Of a stretch of 64,000 nucleotides of DNA, positions 18,304 to 26,826 are shown one piece after another. Position numbers and translations under genes: made by a program. Below the pieces are notes generated by a model, which did not search any database, was not told the origin of the DNA, and saw only the letters and a program-made list of their open reading frames with translations. The stretch is from AWTP1-13 sp050248715 (GTDB lineage Bacteria; Pseudomonadota; Alphaproteobacteria; Rhizobiales; Hyphomicrobiaceae), in the NCBI GenBank assembly GCA_050248715.1, contig JBFWRV010000030.1, positions 1 to 64,000 of the forward strand, written 5' to 3'. Positions within the stretch are counted from its first letter, which is position 1. Each line of letters begins with the position of its first letter.

Positions 18304-18889
18304 GCCGCTTCTCCGTCGTGCTTGTCCGGGTTGCTTGACCGTTCGGCTTGAGATTGAGGACGGTGCCGGCTTGTCCGTCCTTCACGGATTGCGGCCTCAC
18401 GGCGATGTCGTCGGTCGCCGTCGCGAACAGATCCGGTCGATGGCTGGCGATCGACTCCAGCACGTCCATGACGAGGCCGCGATCCGATGCCAGCCGCCGG
18501 CCGATCTGGGCGACAAACACCTCGAAGCGCTGTTTGCCGAGGATGCGGGCTGGTTTCTGCTCGTTGTCCGGCAGGGGCGGGGTAATGGTGAGGAAATAGC
18601 GTACGAACAGTGAGATCATCTCGGTGTTGATGGCCGTATCCCGTTTCAGGGTGGCAAGGCTGCTGGATTGCTCATCGAGACGGCGCAGCAGCGCGTCATC
18701 GAGCAGCGGGTATTTCTCGGGGTTAAGCCTGCGGTCGAGTGCCTCTTCGACGAGGGCCGACTTGGCGCCGTGACGCAGTTTCGCCACGCGCTCGAAACGA
18801 TCCGCGAGCTCCGCGGACAAGAGCACGGAATAGCGTCGCTTGGTGCCCCAGCGTGGGCGCTTCGATGCCGGCGTCACTTCGCTTGTCAT
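18296..18889 (-). CDS. CopG-family (ribbon-helix-helix-like) protein of trb operon
   Basis: 197 residues from an ATG. The N-terminus (YSVLLSAELADRFERVAKLRHGAKSALVEEALDRRLNP, about 20-58) fits a ribbon-helix-helix/CopG-like domain. The remainder is helical, including a hydrophobic stretch MISLFVRYFLTITPP. Such genes commonly sit between traG and trbB in alphaproteobacterial elements and are annotated as CopG regulators. Likely roles are control of the transfer operon or DNA binding near the coupling protein. It starts 12 bp after the traG stop and overlaps trbB by 8 bp. Confidence 0.8.
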   Translation of the reverse strand: MTSEVTPASKRPRWGTKRRYSVLLSAELADRFERVAKLRHGAKSALVEEALDRRLNPEKYPLLDDALLRRLDEQSSSLATLKRDTAINTEMISLFVRYFLTITPPLPDNEQKPARILGKQRFEVFVAQIGRRLASDRGLVMDVLESIASHRPDLFATATDDIAVRPQSVKDGQAGTVLNLKPNGQATRTSTTEKRHG

Positions 18890-18901
18890 GGGGTTCGGCT
18901 C

Positions 18902-20854
18902 TCAGCGAGGAATCAGATCGTCGTCATCTGCGGGGTCGGTGAGCACCGGCTCGGCGCCACCGTGCCGATCGGTGTCGGCATCAAGTCCATCCGGATGCCC
19001 ATCGCTGGGCGAGAGATCGGGGGCCATGTCCGGCGTGCGGCCAGGCTCGGTACTGATGAGCTCAGACCAGGCGCGCTCGAGCCGCTGGTCTGTTTCGCGC
19101 ATCTGGCCGGCCCAATCGTTGCGCCTAGGTGGCGGTGCGTCCGCGAAGCGACCAGCAGCCAGGTCCGGAGCAGGCAACCGGCGCGCCATGAAATTGCGGT
19201 CGGCGTGGTACTTGAGCTTCCGGGCTCTGATCGGTGGCATCCCGGAAATCAGCACAAGGGCATCGGTGGCCGGCAACTGCAGGATCTCGCCGGCCGTTAG
19301 CAAAGGTCGCGGCGTCTCCTGCTCCGACACCGACATATGCGGCAGCCACGCCGACAGGCGCCGTCCGGACAGGTTCTTCTGGGCGCGCAGCTCCGTGGCG
19401 GTGCCCAGCGCATCCGATAAGCGCTTGGCCGTGCGCTCGTCGTTGGGAGCGAACGCCACGCGCACATGACAATTGTCGAGGATGGCATGGTTGGCGCCAT
19501 AGGCCTTGTCGATCTGGTTGAGCGACTGCGCGACGAGGAACGCGCGCACGCCATAGCCTGCCAGGAACGCCAGCGATGACTCGAAGAAGTCGAGCCGGCC
19601 CAGCGCGGGGAACTCATCGAGCATCAGCAACAACTGGTTGCCAGGTGCATTGCCGTCCGTTGTCTGCAGTGTTTCGGTGAGGCGGCGGGCGATCTGGTTG
19701 AGGATCAGGCGTACCAGTGGTTTGGTGCGCGAGATGTCGGAGGGCGGCACCACGAGGTAGAGCGACACCGGATGCCTTGCTTCGATCAGGTCGGCGATGC
19801 GCCAGTCCGAATGTGCGGTGTTGGCGGCGACCAGCGGGTCGCGGTAGAGACCGAGGAAGCTCATCGCGGTAGACACGACGCCCGATCGCTCGTTGTCCGA
19901 CTTGTTGAGCAGCTCGCGGGCGACCGAGGCCACCACGGGATGCACCAACGGCGCCGTCTCTGATCCGAGATGGTTGGTGGTGAGCATGATCTTGAGGGTG
20001 CGCAGGATGGAGCGCGACGGGTCGGCGAGGAACGTGGCGACGCGAGCCAACGTCTTCTCCTCCTCGGCATAGAGCACGTGCAGGATGGTGCCGGTGAGCA
20101 GGGCGTGCGCCGTTTTCTCCCAATGGTCGCGCCGCTCCTTGGCGCCTTCCGGATCGACCAGGATGTCGGCGATGTTCTGCACATCCCGCACCTCATGAGC
20201 GCCTCTGCGTACCTCGAGCAACGGGTTGAAGCGCGCCGACAACGGGTTGGTCGGGTCGAATAGGAGACAGTGCGAGAACCTGGAGCGCCAGCCGGCCGTG
20301 AGCGCCCAGTTCTCCCCCTTGATGTCATGCACGACGGCCGAGCCCGGCCAGGTGAGCAGGGTCGGCAGCACCAGGCCAACTCCCTTGCCGGAGCGCGTCG
20401 GCGCGACCGCCAGGATGTGCTCGGGGCCGTCATGGCGCAGGTAACGGCCATCGTGCAGGCCCAGCACGACGCCGCGATCGCCGAGCAGATCGGCGTGACG
20501 AATCTCGGCATCATCCGCCCAGCGGGCCGAGCCGTAGGTCGTGGCGTGTGACCTGGCACCGGCCCGCCGGGCGGCTCCCCCGATCGCGACCGCGCCAGCG
20601 GCCAGACCGCCGAAGGCGGCCAGGGCACCGGTGCGCGCGAACACGTCCGGAGCTTGCGCATCGAACGCAAGCCACCAGACGAACAGCTTCCAGAGTGCAT
20701 AAAGCTTGAGGCCGAACAGCTCGAGCGCAGGGGAACCGAGCGCGGGCTGATAGCCGAGCAGCACGGCTGCCCATTGCGTTGCCCCCAGCAGGCACACCGT
20801 GACGATGCTGACGGCGAGCAGACCGTGGGCGATCGAGGTGCGGAGCTGTGACAC
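18902..20854 (-). CDS. traG: TraG, VirD4-type coupling protein
   Basis: 650 residues from a GTG. Membrane helices lie at about 8-34, 46-64 and 76-95. The T4CP core has Walker A APTRSGKGVG (K157), the VVHDIKGENW block, and Walker B LLLMLDEFPALGRLDFFE. The protein docks the relaxosome on the T4SS and pumps DNA. It is the first gene of the traG-CopG-trbBCDEJLFGI series, preceded by a ~320-bp gene-free stretch that should hold the operon promoter. The frame is intact. Confidence 0.93.
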   Translation of the reverse strand: MSQLRTSIAHGLLAVSIVTVCLLGATQWAAVLLGYQPALGSPALELFGLKLYALWKLFVWWLAFDAQAPDVFARTGALAAFGGLAAGAVAIGGAARRAGARSHATTYGSARWADDAEIRHADLLGDRGVVLGLHDGRYLRHDGPEHILAVAPTRSGKGVGLVLPTLLTWPGSAVVHDIKGENWALTAGWRSRFSHCLLFDPTNPLSARFNPLLEVRRGAHEVRDVQNIADILVDPEGAKERRDHWEKTAHALLTGTILHVLYAEEEKTLARVATFLADPSRSILRTLKIMLTTNHLGSETAPLVHPVVASVARELLNKSDNERSGVVSTAMSFLGLYRDPLVAANTAHSDWRIADLIEARHPVSLYLVVPPSDISRTKPLVRLILNQIARRLTETLQTTDGNAPGNQLLLMLDEFPALGRLDFFESSLAFLAGYGVRAFLVAQSLNQIDKAYGANHAILDNCHVRVAFAPNDERTAKRLSDALGTATELRAQKNLSGRRLSAWLPHMSVSEQETPRPLLTAGEILQLPATDALVLISGMPPIRARKLKYHADRNFMARRLPAPDLAAGRFADAPPPRRNDWAGQMRETDQRLERAWSELISTEPGRTPDMAPDLSPSDGHPDGLDADTDRHGGAEPVLTDPADDDDLIPR

Positions 20855-21177
20855 GGGGCAGCGACCCTTTCACGCGACTAAAAATGCGCGTGCTAAGGGT
20901 GAGCCGGATCGACCGGCGCACTCAATCCGGTAAATTGTGCAGGATCGTGAAGCGGAGTGAAGAAAGAGAGCGGGTTTGCGGCAATCCTGCGACGGAGGTC
21001 CGTGAGCGACCGTTCGTCCGTACGATCGCGCACTTAGCGGATGGTGTGGCGCGAAGCGAATGTTGCGCGCCGATCCGCCAAGTATCGTGTTGTTCTGCGC
21101 TGCCTCCTCTGAACCAGCAGTGTCGATATTGAAAAGGTGGCGACGAGGAGGCCAAAAGAGTCAAGATCGATGATCGC
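20855..21177. other. intergenic region upstream of traG
   Basis: This gap separates the traG operon (minus) from the plus-strand nucleotidyltransferase-protease pair, so promoters for both probably lie here. I see no unambiguous -35/-10 pair, tRNA or strong palindrome. Short plus-strand open frames lack a Shine-Dalgarno sequence. Confidence 0.4.
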
Positions 21178-21339
21178 GTGGAGATCCAGCGGGACTTGAC
21201 CCGAGACCCCGTCGGTGGGTGCGTCGTGGTGGAAGTCAAGTATGCTGACGGCACGACCGGTGTCATGCCACTGGTCATCAACTGGTGCCGGCGCGCCAAC
21301 CGACGGTCGCCAAATGATATGGCTCGCGATGGACTTTGA
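21178..21339 (+). CDS. possible small ORF upstream of nucleotidyltransferase
   Basis: A GTG-initiated frame of 53 residues (VEIQRDLTRDPVGG..., then VEVKYADGTTGVMPLVINW). It reads like a beta-rich protein fragment, and protein-like sequence also extends upstream of the GTG to a stop at 21130. There is no good Shine-Dalgarno sequence. It overlaps the nucleotidyltransferase start by 26 bp. It could be a small partner, a leader peptide, or the tail of a lost gene. Confidence 0.3.
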   Translation: MEIQRDLTRDPVGGCVVVEVKYADGTTGVMPLVINWCRRANRRSPNDMARDGL

Positions 21340-21685
21340 CCTGCGTTCTGCCGTCGAAATTCTGGCAGCCTGGGCCGACAAGCTTCCGCTGCGGCGTGTA
21401 TATGTGTACGGCAGCCGCGTGCGCGGCGATGCGCGAGCGGACAGCGATCTCGACGTCGCCTATGAAGCGGGCGGCCGCATCACCCAAGAGGCGATGGCGG
21501 CTTGGCAGGTGGAACACGAGACCGATTTCGCCGATCTCAAGAGCAAGCTGGGCGTTCGCCTACAGTTCCTTTGTCCGAGCGCGGACGCGATGCTGCAGCA
21601 GCTGCAGGCTGCAGCCAAGAATCCGGTCATGGTGGTTGGCAAGGTGATCTGTATCTCGCTGCCGCCCAAGATGGGGTCACTTTGA
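21314..21685 (+). CDS. MNT-type nucleotidyltransferase-domain protein
   Basis: 123 residues from the ATG at 21314 (a second ATG at 21329 is possible). The minimal nucleotidyltransferase signature is intact: VYVYGSRVRGDARADSDLDV at 31-48, giving GS at 33-34 and metal-binding D45/D47. Such proteins act as antitoxins that AMPylate HEPN toxins (MntA type) or as small nucleotide-transfer enzymes. No HEPN partner is adjacent; instead a trypsin-like protease gene starts 5 bp downstream, suggesting an unusual pair. Both lie on the strand opposite to the flanking ICE genes, as expected for inserted cargo. Confidence 0.75.
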   Translation: MIWLAMDFDLRSAVEILAAWADKLPLRRVYVYGSRVRGDARADSDLDVAYEAGGRITQEAMAAWQVEHETDFADLKSKLGVRLQFLCPSADAMLQQLQAAAKNPVMVVGKVICISLPPKMGSL

Positions 21686-21690
21686 CGGTC

Positions 21691-22515
21691 ATGACTGATG
21701 CGTGGAAGCGGCCGGACGGGCACCCGCTGACTGTCGAGCGGGCTAAAGAGTTGCTGGCTGGCGATCTCGGCAACGAGTACCGCGCCATCCTGAGCCGATG
21801 TTGCGCGCCGATCTATTGGCATCAGCGCAAGGATGGCGCTGCCCAAATTCTGAACAGCGGCACGATGACCTTTCTGCAGACACCGAAGCGGCTTGTCGGC
21901 GTCACGGCGGCGCATGTTGTCCTGGGCTACCAGCAGGAACACGCCAACGCCGCGTCACCCCTCCACCTGCAGATCATGAACGCCTTCCTGAACTTGGAGG
22001 TTATTGGGCTCTCCAAAGCGCTCGACATTGCGACGGTGGCAATGGACGACACCACGCTTGGGCGAATTGGCAAGGAGATCGTGCCGCTCTCGACCTGGCC
22101 ACCACAGCCGCCACAAGAAGGCCGTGGCATCATGCTCGCCGGGTATCCGGGCGTTGACCGACTCCAGCCGGGGTCGATGGAAGTCAACTGGGGCCTGTTC
22201 ACGGCGCTCGGCATCGCCCGCCGTGTGATCGGCGAGCAGATCACTTGGGTACCTGAGCGCCAACACGATGGCGTCATCACGGACCTGCCGCCGAAACATC
22301 GCCTGGGAGGTATCAGCGGTGGCCCACTGATCGGATGGTTCGAGAGTGCGTCGCACTTGGTCCACTACGCGCTGTCAGGCGTCATCTCGCAAGCCCATCC
22401 TGAGCTGGAGAACGTCATCGCTCGCCGCGCCGATTTCATTCAAGAGGACGGCACTATCGCCGAGCCGCGGCACTACAGGTGGCGAGAGGAGGACAGCGCC
22501 GCAGGTGCGGGCTGA
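21691..22515 (+). CDS. trypsin-like serine protease-domain protein
   Basis: 274 residues from the ATG at 21691. No family name beyond the fold is offered. The chymotrypsin-type triad is readable in order: H75 in VGVTAAHVVLGY, D112 in ALDIATVAM and S209 in GGISGGPLIGW. The spacing fits a ~180-residue trypsin-like domain. There is no signal peptide, so it should be cytosolic, like proteases encoded next to phage-defence or TA genes. It starts 5 bp after the nucleotidyltransferase stop and is presumably co-translated. Its substrate is unknown. The gene ends 46 bp from the convergent toprim gene. Confidence 0.7.
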   Translation: MTDAWKRPDGHPLTVERAKELLAGDLGNEYRAILSRCCAPIYWHQRKDGAAQILNSGTMTFLQTPKRLVGVTAAHVVLGYQQEHANAASPLHLQIMNAFLNLEVIGLSKALDIATVAMDDTTLGRIGKEIVPLSTWPPQPPQEGRGIMLAGYPGVDRLQPGSMEVNWGLFTALGIARRVIGEQITWVPERQHDGVITDLPPKHRLGGISGGPLIGWFESASHLVHYALSGVISQAHPELENVIARRADFIQEDGTIAEPRHYRWREEDSAAGAG

Positions 22516-22561
22516 CAGCCACAGGAATACGGCCCGAGACGGCAATCAATCGCAGTTCTGC

Positions 22562-23587
22562 TCAGTCGAGCAGCGCTCGATCCTCGAGAGCCATCTGCTC
22601 GCGCAAGGCGTCTACCAGTTCCGACACTCCCCGAGCGCGCAGGTCGTCATTGAAGTCCCCGCGAATGGACCGCATCGGTAGTGCGAGGAAGCCTTCGGCT
22701 CGCCCCCGAGCGTTGAGATGTCGAAGCGCACGCTGGCCTGCCGCATCAGCATCACAGGCCACGTACAGGCGCGCAAGGCCCGGCGGCAGCACGAGACCAG
22801 CCAGCCGGCTGGCCGAGAGTGCTGCCACCATCGCCATGCCCGGCATCACCGACTTGAGAGAGAGCACCGTCTCGACGCCTTCTCCCGCCACCAGCACGTT
22901 GCTTGCGCTGCCAAAGCGCACGCCGTGACCAAGCAGAGACCCGAGAGCCCGGCGTGGCACCGGGATCGACGCCTTGCCGACGCCAGAGGGATCGAGCCAG
23001 GTACGTTCCACGCCCATGATCCGGCCGTTGAGGTCGGTAACGGCCGCGACCAGTGCTGGTCGCGCCTCGCGCGGCGCTCCGTCCTGTGGGCGGTAGAAGC
23101 AGGTTGGATGGAAGCGCAATGCCGCCAGCATCTGCGGCGCGACCTTGATGCCGCGATGGCGCAGGTAGCTTTCGGCAATGGTGCCTGGGATCGGACGCGC
23201 GCTGGCGAACAGGCGGACCGCCGCGTGCAGCGGATCGCGCGCCATCCTGGTCGGCTTATGGACAGTGGGCAGCTCCTGCGGCAAAGCCAGAAAGCGGCAG
23301 GCCTCGGCTATGGCGTCCTTGAGCGAAGGCAGGTTCTGATTGAGGGCGATGAGATCGAGCAGATCACCGTGCTCCCCGGTCGCGGCATCGATCCACTTGC
23401 CCGCCCGAGGACCCGACAGGCGTACATACAGGCTGCGCCCGGGCGCGTTGGCAACATCGCCGACATGCCAATAGCGTCCGGTGCGGCAGCCGTTGGAGAG
23501 GTAGTGGTGACAGACGGCCTGTGCGTTCTCGGCAAGCCGGCGCGCCACGTCGGCTGCTGCCGGACTCTGCTGGCGCACGCTGGACAT
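22562..23587 (-). CDS. toprim-domain (DUF7146-type) ICE protein
   Basis: 341 residues from the ATG at 23587. The N-terminal part contains a primase-like zinc-site remnant region (SLYVRLSGPRAGKWIDAATGEHGDLLDLI), the middle RGIKVAPQMLAALRFHPTCFY and ALVAAVTDLNGRIMGVERTWL, and a Toprim fold with VAGEGVETVLS and LYVACDADAAGQRAL. Such proteins accompany ParB and ArdC in Trb-type ICEs and are thought to act in priming or replication after transfer. It is 86 bp from the parB-like stop and probably in the ardC-parB-toprim operon. Confidence 0.85.
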   Translation of the reverse strand: MSSVRQQSPAAADVARRLAENAQAVCHHYLSNGCRTGRYWHVGDVANAPGRSLYVRLSGPRAGKWIDAATGEHGDLLDLIALNQNLPSLKDAIAEACRFLALPQELPTVHKPTRMARDPLHAAVRLFASARPIPGTIAESYLRHRGIKVAPQMLAALRFHPTCFYRPQDGAPREARPALVAAVTDLNGRIMGVERTWLDPSGVGKASIPVPRRALGSLLGHGVRFGSASNVLVAGEGVETVLSLKSVMPGMAMVAALSASRLAGLVLPPGLARLYVACDADAAGQRALRHLNARGRAEGFLALPMRSIRGDFNDDLRARGVSELVDALREQMALEDRALLD

Positions 23588-23673
23588 GCGGGTACTCCGA
23601 GAACGGACACGCGAGGAGTCGGCAAATGGGATGCTGCGGCCGTGCTCGCAAGGCACGGCCGCAGGGTTGGGTG

Positions 23674-25377
23674 CTATGCGGCCGTGGCGGCAGCCCCGAG
23701 CAGGTTGCGCTTGGTGTACTGCCCGCGCGGGAAGGCCAGATAGCGCGGCGTCCAACCCTCCTTGCGCGTGCGGCCGTCGCCGTCGAGCGCCTTGCGGATG
23801 ATCGCCTTCTTCTTGGTGCCGGGTTCGGTCAGGTAGGTGTTGGCGGCGGTCTCGCCGATGACCTCGGCCAGCATGCCGTTGACGGCCTCGCGGTCCTTGA
23901 CCAGCACGAAGAACGGCTCGTCCGGCTGCCAGTGCTTGAGGCAATCGACTTTCAGATGCAGGCCGAGCGTGTCGACAAGATCGGTGCCGACAGCCAAGGT
24001 TTCCGCCATGACCAGGGCGAGGACCTGCATCACCTGGGTGTCGCTCATGTCGAGCAAGCGCGCGAACACCTCGGCGGTGCGGTTGCCGGTGGCGTCATGC
24101 CAGACGATCCTGTCTGTCTCACTGTCCAGGCGCAGCAGCTTCGCAATTCTTGCGCGCTTCTTGGCGAATGTGCTTTCGCTCGCCAGCTTGGCGGAGGCCT
24201 CGCCGACCTCGGCATTGGCTGGTCGCTGTGGCTCTGCCTCCACTTTCCACCAGCGCCCGCCGCCGATGGCGTGCGCCAGCATCACGCGCAGCGCAACCTC
24301 TGGCGCGTCAGCGACGGCCAGCCGCACAGCACTGTGGCGCACGAGATCGACGTAGTTGGCAAGCGGCGCGCTCATCTCGGGCCGCTCAATGACGACCCCG
24401 TCTTCGCCGCTGCCGTCATGCCCATCGCCCTTGCGCTTGGCGCGCCGAACCTCGGCGCGGGGCTTGAGCCCCTTGTGCACGGTCACGTTGCCGTCTGGCT
24501 CCACCACCAGGTAGACCTCGCCGCCGTCGGCTTTTGCCACCTGCTCGTAGTCCCAGGGTTGGAAGCGCCGGTCGGGCTCGATGACCTGCACGTCGGTCCA
24601 GCCTGACTTGAGCAACTGTTCGCGCCGCTCGGCGATGGCGGCATTCTGCAAGCGCCAGAACTCGTCCGGATCGGCAAAGTAGCGCTGCTCGCCGAACAAG
24701 TCGGCGGTGATGCCACCGTGATAGGCGGCCTCGTCGAAGAGGGCGGCCGTGGTGGCGATCTCGGCCCCGCCCAGCAGCCATGCTTTGAGTTGCCATGGCG
24801 GCGGCGGTTCCTGGTGCGGATCGTTGTTGAGCGCCAGCCAGGCCTTCTGCCGCTCCTTGGTAGCCAGAGTCAGCAGTTGCAAGGTCTGCGCCTCGATCTC
24901 GCCGGCGCGGTACAGGCGCCGGATGTCGGGATGCAGATTGGCGATGGCGAGCCTGCGCCTGACGATCTGCTCGGATATGCCGAAGTGCGCGGCAATATCC
25001 GCCTCCGGCATGCCCTTGCGACGCAACGCGGCGAAGGCCTCATGCTGCTCCAAATCGTCCATGGGCAGGCGCTCGACGTTCTCCGCCAGCGATGCCTCGA
25101 TGGCGGTGGCATCGTCGTCGGCCTCCAGCAGGACGCACGGCAGCTTGCCGAGACCCGGCGTGCTGTTCGCATCGAGCCGCTTGGCCGCGAGGTAGCGCCG
25201 CCGACCGGCAACGATCTCGTAGCCCTCTCCCTCGCGGCGCACCAGCAACGGCTGGATGATGCCGAGCGCGGCGATGGAGGCGGCGAGGCTGTCGATCTCC
25301 TTGGCTCCGTGGCGGCGCACGTTGAGTCTGGACACGGTGAGTTCGGACAGGGGGATATGATGCAGCTTACGCAGCAT
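23674..25377 (-). CDS. ParB/RepB/Spo0J-family partition-like protein
   Basis: 567 residues from the ATG at 25377 with AAGGAGA upstream. The ParB N-terminal domain is clear: IPLSELTVSRLNVRR, SLAASIAALGIIQPLLVRR and YEIVAGRRRYLAAKRL (CTPase/DNA-clamp region), then LAENVERLPMDDLEQHEAFAAL and an HTH at about 122-150 (MPEADIAAHFGISEQIVRRRL). The long C-terminal part (~350 residues) is typical of ICE-borne ParB-like proteins with an anti-restriction neighbour. Stabilisation or regulation of the element is inferred. No parA gene was found in the window. Confidence 0.88.
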   Translation of the reverse strand: MLRKLHHIPLSELTVSRLNVRRHGAKEIDSLAASIAALGIIQPLLVRREGEGYEIVAGRRRYLAAKRLDANSTPGLGKLPCVLLEADDDATAIEASLAENVERLPMDDLEQHEAFAALRRKGMPEADIAAHFGISEQIVRRRLAIANLHPDIRRLYRAGEIEAQTLQLLTLATKERQKAWLALNNDPHQEPPPPWQLKAWLLGGAEIATTAALFDEAAYHGGITADLFGEQRYFADPDEFWRLQNAAIAERREQLLKSGWTDVQVIEPDRRFQPWDYEQVAKADGGEVYLVVEPDGNVTVHKGLKPRAEVRRAKRKGDGHDGSGEDGVVIERPEMSAPLANYVDLVRHSAVRLAVADAPEVALRVMLAHAIGGGRWWKVEAEPQRPANAEVGEASAKLASESTFAKKRARIAKLLRLDSETDRIVWHDATGNRTAEVFARLLDMSDTQVMQVLALVMAETLAVGTDLVDTLGLHLKVDCLKHWQPDEPFFVLVKDREAVNGMLAEVIGETAANTYLTEPGTKKKAIIRKALDGDGRTRKEGWTPRYLAFPRGQYTKRNLLGAAATAA

Positions 25378-25399
25378 GAGAGGTTCTCCTTTCTCAGGT

Positions 25400-26320
25400 T
25401 CAGGCGTTGCTGGAGGTGGTCTGCAAGCCGTCGAGATAGGCAACGGCCTCCTGCGCCTTGGCGGCGGCAGCGAAGATGGCTCGCGGGTCGGCCTTCATGA
25501 CCTTGAGCCAATGATCGATGTAGCGGGCGTGGTCTGGGTGCGGTTCGATGGCGATGCCGAGCCGCGCGCACAGGAAGGCGGCGCCGATCTCGGCGCAGGC
25601 TTCCTCGAAGCAATAGGCCTTATCGCCGAAGCGCTTGCCGAACTCCCGGCCGAGGCGATGCGGCGCGCCGGACCAGTGCGTTGCCTCGTGCCCGAGCACG
25701 GCGTACCAAGCCTCCGTGCGCGTGCGCCCGTCGATGGCGAGGAAGCGCGCCTCGTCCGGCATGTGGATGGTGTCTGTGGAGCGTCGGTAGCAAGCCTGGG
25801 TGCCACCAACGACGATCGTTGCGGCAATCGCGGCGAAATATACTTCTGCGGCGGCAATCCGGTCGATCGGGTTGGACGGCAGCGCCGTAGGCTGCACGTA
25901 GCCGTCCACCTGCTCGGGGGCGAACACCCAATAGCCGCGCGCGAAGCGAACCCGCTCCGTCTCACCGGCTGCCTCGCCATTCTCGTCGCCGGGTTCGGCC
26001 GCGACGTCGATCTCGCGATAGAACACGATAGGCGACGCTCTCTCGCCTTTGCGAACGCGCGCGCCTTTCTCGTTCCACTGGCGCAGCGTGGCCCACTGGC
26101 CGCTGTCGTAGCCCCGCTCCAGGGCGCTGACCCAAAGGCTCAAGATGTTGACGCCGCGATAGGCGTGCCCGGTTACGGCATTGGTCGGCAGCACGGGCTG
26201 GGTGCCGCCGCGCTGCCACGGCATGATGGGTTCGCCGGGGTTGGCTTCGATGGCGGCAAGCAGTTTTCCGGTGATGGTCTCGTAGGTGTCGGAACGCGGT
26301 CTCTCGGCTTTCGCGCGCAT
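25400..26320 (-). CDS. ardC: ArdC-family antirestriction protein
   Basis: 306 residues from the ATG at 26320, with AGGAG upstream. The N-terminal ssDNA-binding domain (DTYETITGKLLAAIEANPGE, PWQRGG, YRGVNILSLWVSALERGY, TLRQWNEKGARVRKGE) is followed by a zincin-like metallopeptidase domain with HEATHWSG (H211, E212, H215). ArdC protects incoming single-stranded DNA and counters restriction early after conjugation. It leads the ardC-parB-toprim operon, downstream of a 506-bp non-coding region rich in perfect hairpins. Confidence 0.92.
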   Translation of the reverse strand: MRAKAERPRSDTYETITGKLLAAIEANPGEPIMPWQRGGTQPVLPTNAVTGHAYRGVNILSLWVSALERGYDSGQWATLRQWNEKGARVRKGERASPIVFYREIDVAAEPGDENGEAAGETERVRFARGYWVFAPEQVDGYVQPTALPSNPIDRIAAAEVYFAAIAATIVVGGTQACYRRSTDTIHMPDEARFLAIDGRTRTEAWYAVLGHEATHWSGAPHRLGREFGKRFGDKAYCFEEACAEIGAAFLCARLGIAIEPHPDHARYIDHWLKVMKADPRAIFAAAAKAQEAVAYLDGLQTTSSNA

Positions 26321-26530
26321 GACGTGGCACTCCTGCAAAAGCGAAGGAAAACCCGAGATTTCAGCGCTAATCTCAGTCTCAACATAATATCAAATGTTCT
26401 TCGTTTGTTCTATTGTTTTCTCAGTCATCTCATTGAAATATTGATCACTTTTTCGGCCTAGCCCGCTCCGCTACAAAATTCGTCCAGTTTCAGAAACCAT
26501 GTCATTTTCAAAATGGGCTTGGCTTCGTGT

Positions 26531-26593
26531 GTCTGCCTCGCGGAGCCGCCCTTGCCTCCGGCCCCTTCAGGGGGGCGGCTCCGCGAGGCAGAC
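26531..26593. repeat. perfect 21-bp inverted repeat
   Basis: The left arm 26531-26551 (GTCTGCCTCGCGG...) and right arm 26573-26593 (...CCGCGAGGCAGAC) are exact reverse complements over 21 bp. The 21-nt loop holds a smaller CCCC-TTCA-GGGG stem. It lies ~210 bp upstream of the ardC start. It could be a single-strand promoter or origin, a terminator for readthrough transcription, or an RNA leader structure. No T-tract follows on either strand. Confidence 0.8.
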
Positions 26594-26669
26594 CGCGCAC
26601 TGCCTCGTGGTGGGTCCCGGCTCCATTGCATTGACGACCCGGTCGAGTGACGACGCCGTCATCTTGGAG

Positions 26670-26743
26670 CGCGCCAGGGACCGTCACACGCATGTGCCGA
26701 GACCCGCTCGCGGGGCTCGGGCGCGCGGCCGTGTCGCCGCGCG
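26670..26743 (-). repeat. double-hairpin element, copy A (upstream of ardC)
   Basis: Two adjacent stem-loops. H1 at 26697-26720 is CCGAGACCCG/CGGGGCTCGG with one A-G mismatch and a CTCG loop. H2 at 26722-26743 is CGCGCGGC/GCCGCGCG with a 6-nt loop. A 14-mer CGCGCCAGGGACCG sits at 26670-26683. The 47-nt H1-H2 block recurs upstream of the DUF736 gene with identical stems and different loops. Confidence 0.7.
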
Positions 26744-26826
26744 GTAGGGCCCGGCCGCGGCCACTCCGGCCGCGGGGCGCTCAACTAGGCTACCCGCGCG
26801 CACCGGAGAGATAACGCGGCTTGGGT

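Larger units (their letters stand above)
26321..26826. other. ardC upstream non-coding region
   Basis: The first ~140 bp next to ardC are AT-rich (around 26370-26460) and likely hold its promoter. Beyond are the 21-bp-arm hairpin at 26531-26593 and a double-hairpin element at 26697-26743. Open frames here are shadows of the palindromes. Confidence 0.55.

Noticed and set aside
21314..21685. CBASS-type cyclase partner for the patatin lipase
   Set aside because: The transferase is a 123-residue minimal MNT-type protein, too short for a CD-NTase, and it lies 12 kb from the lipase with a protease partner of its own.
26508..26747. Small genes in the ardC leader
   Set aside because: Frames on both strands follow the long palindromes and show no protein-like composition or ribosome sites.
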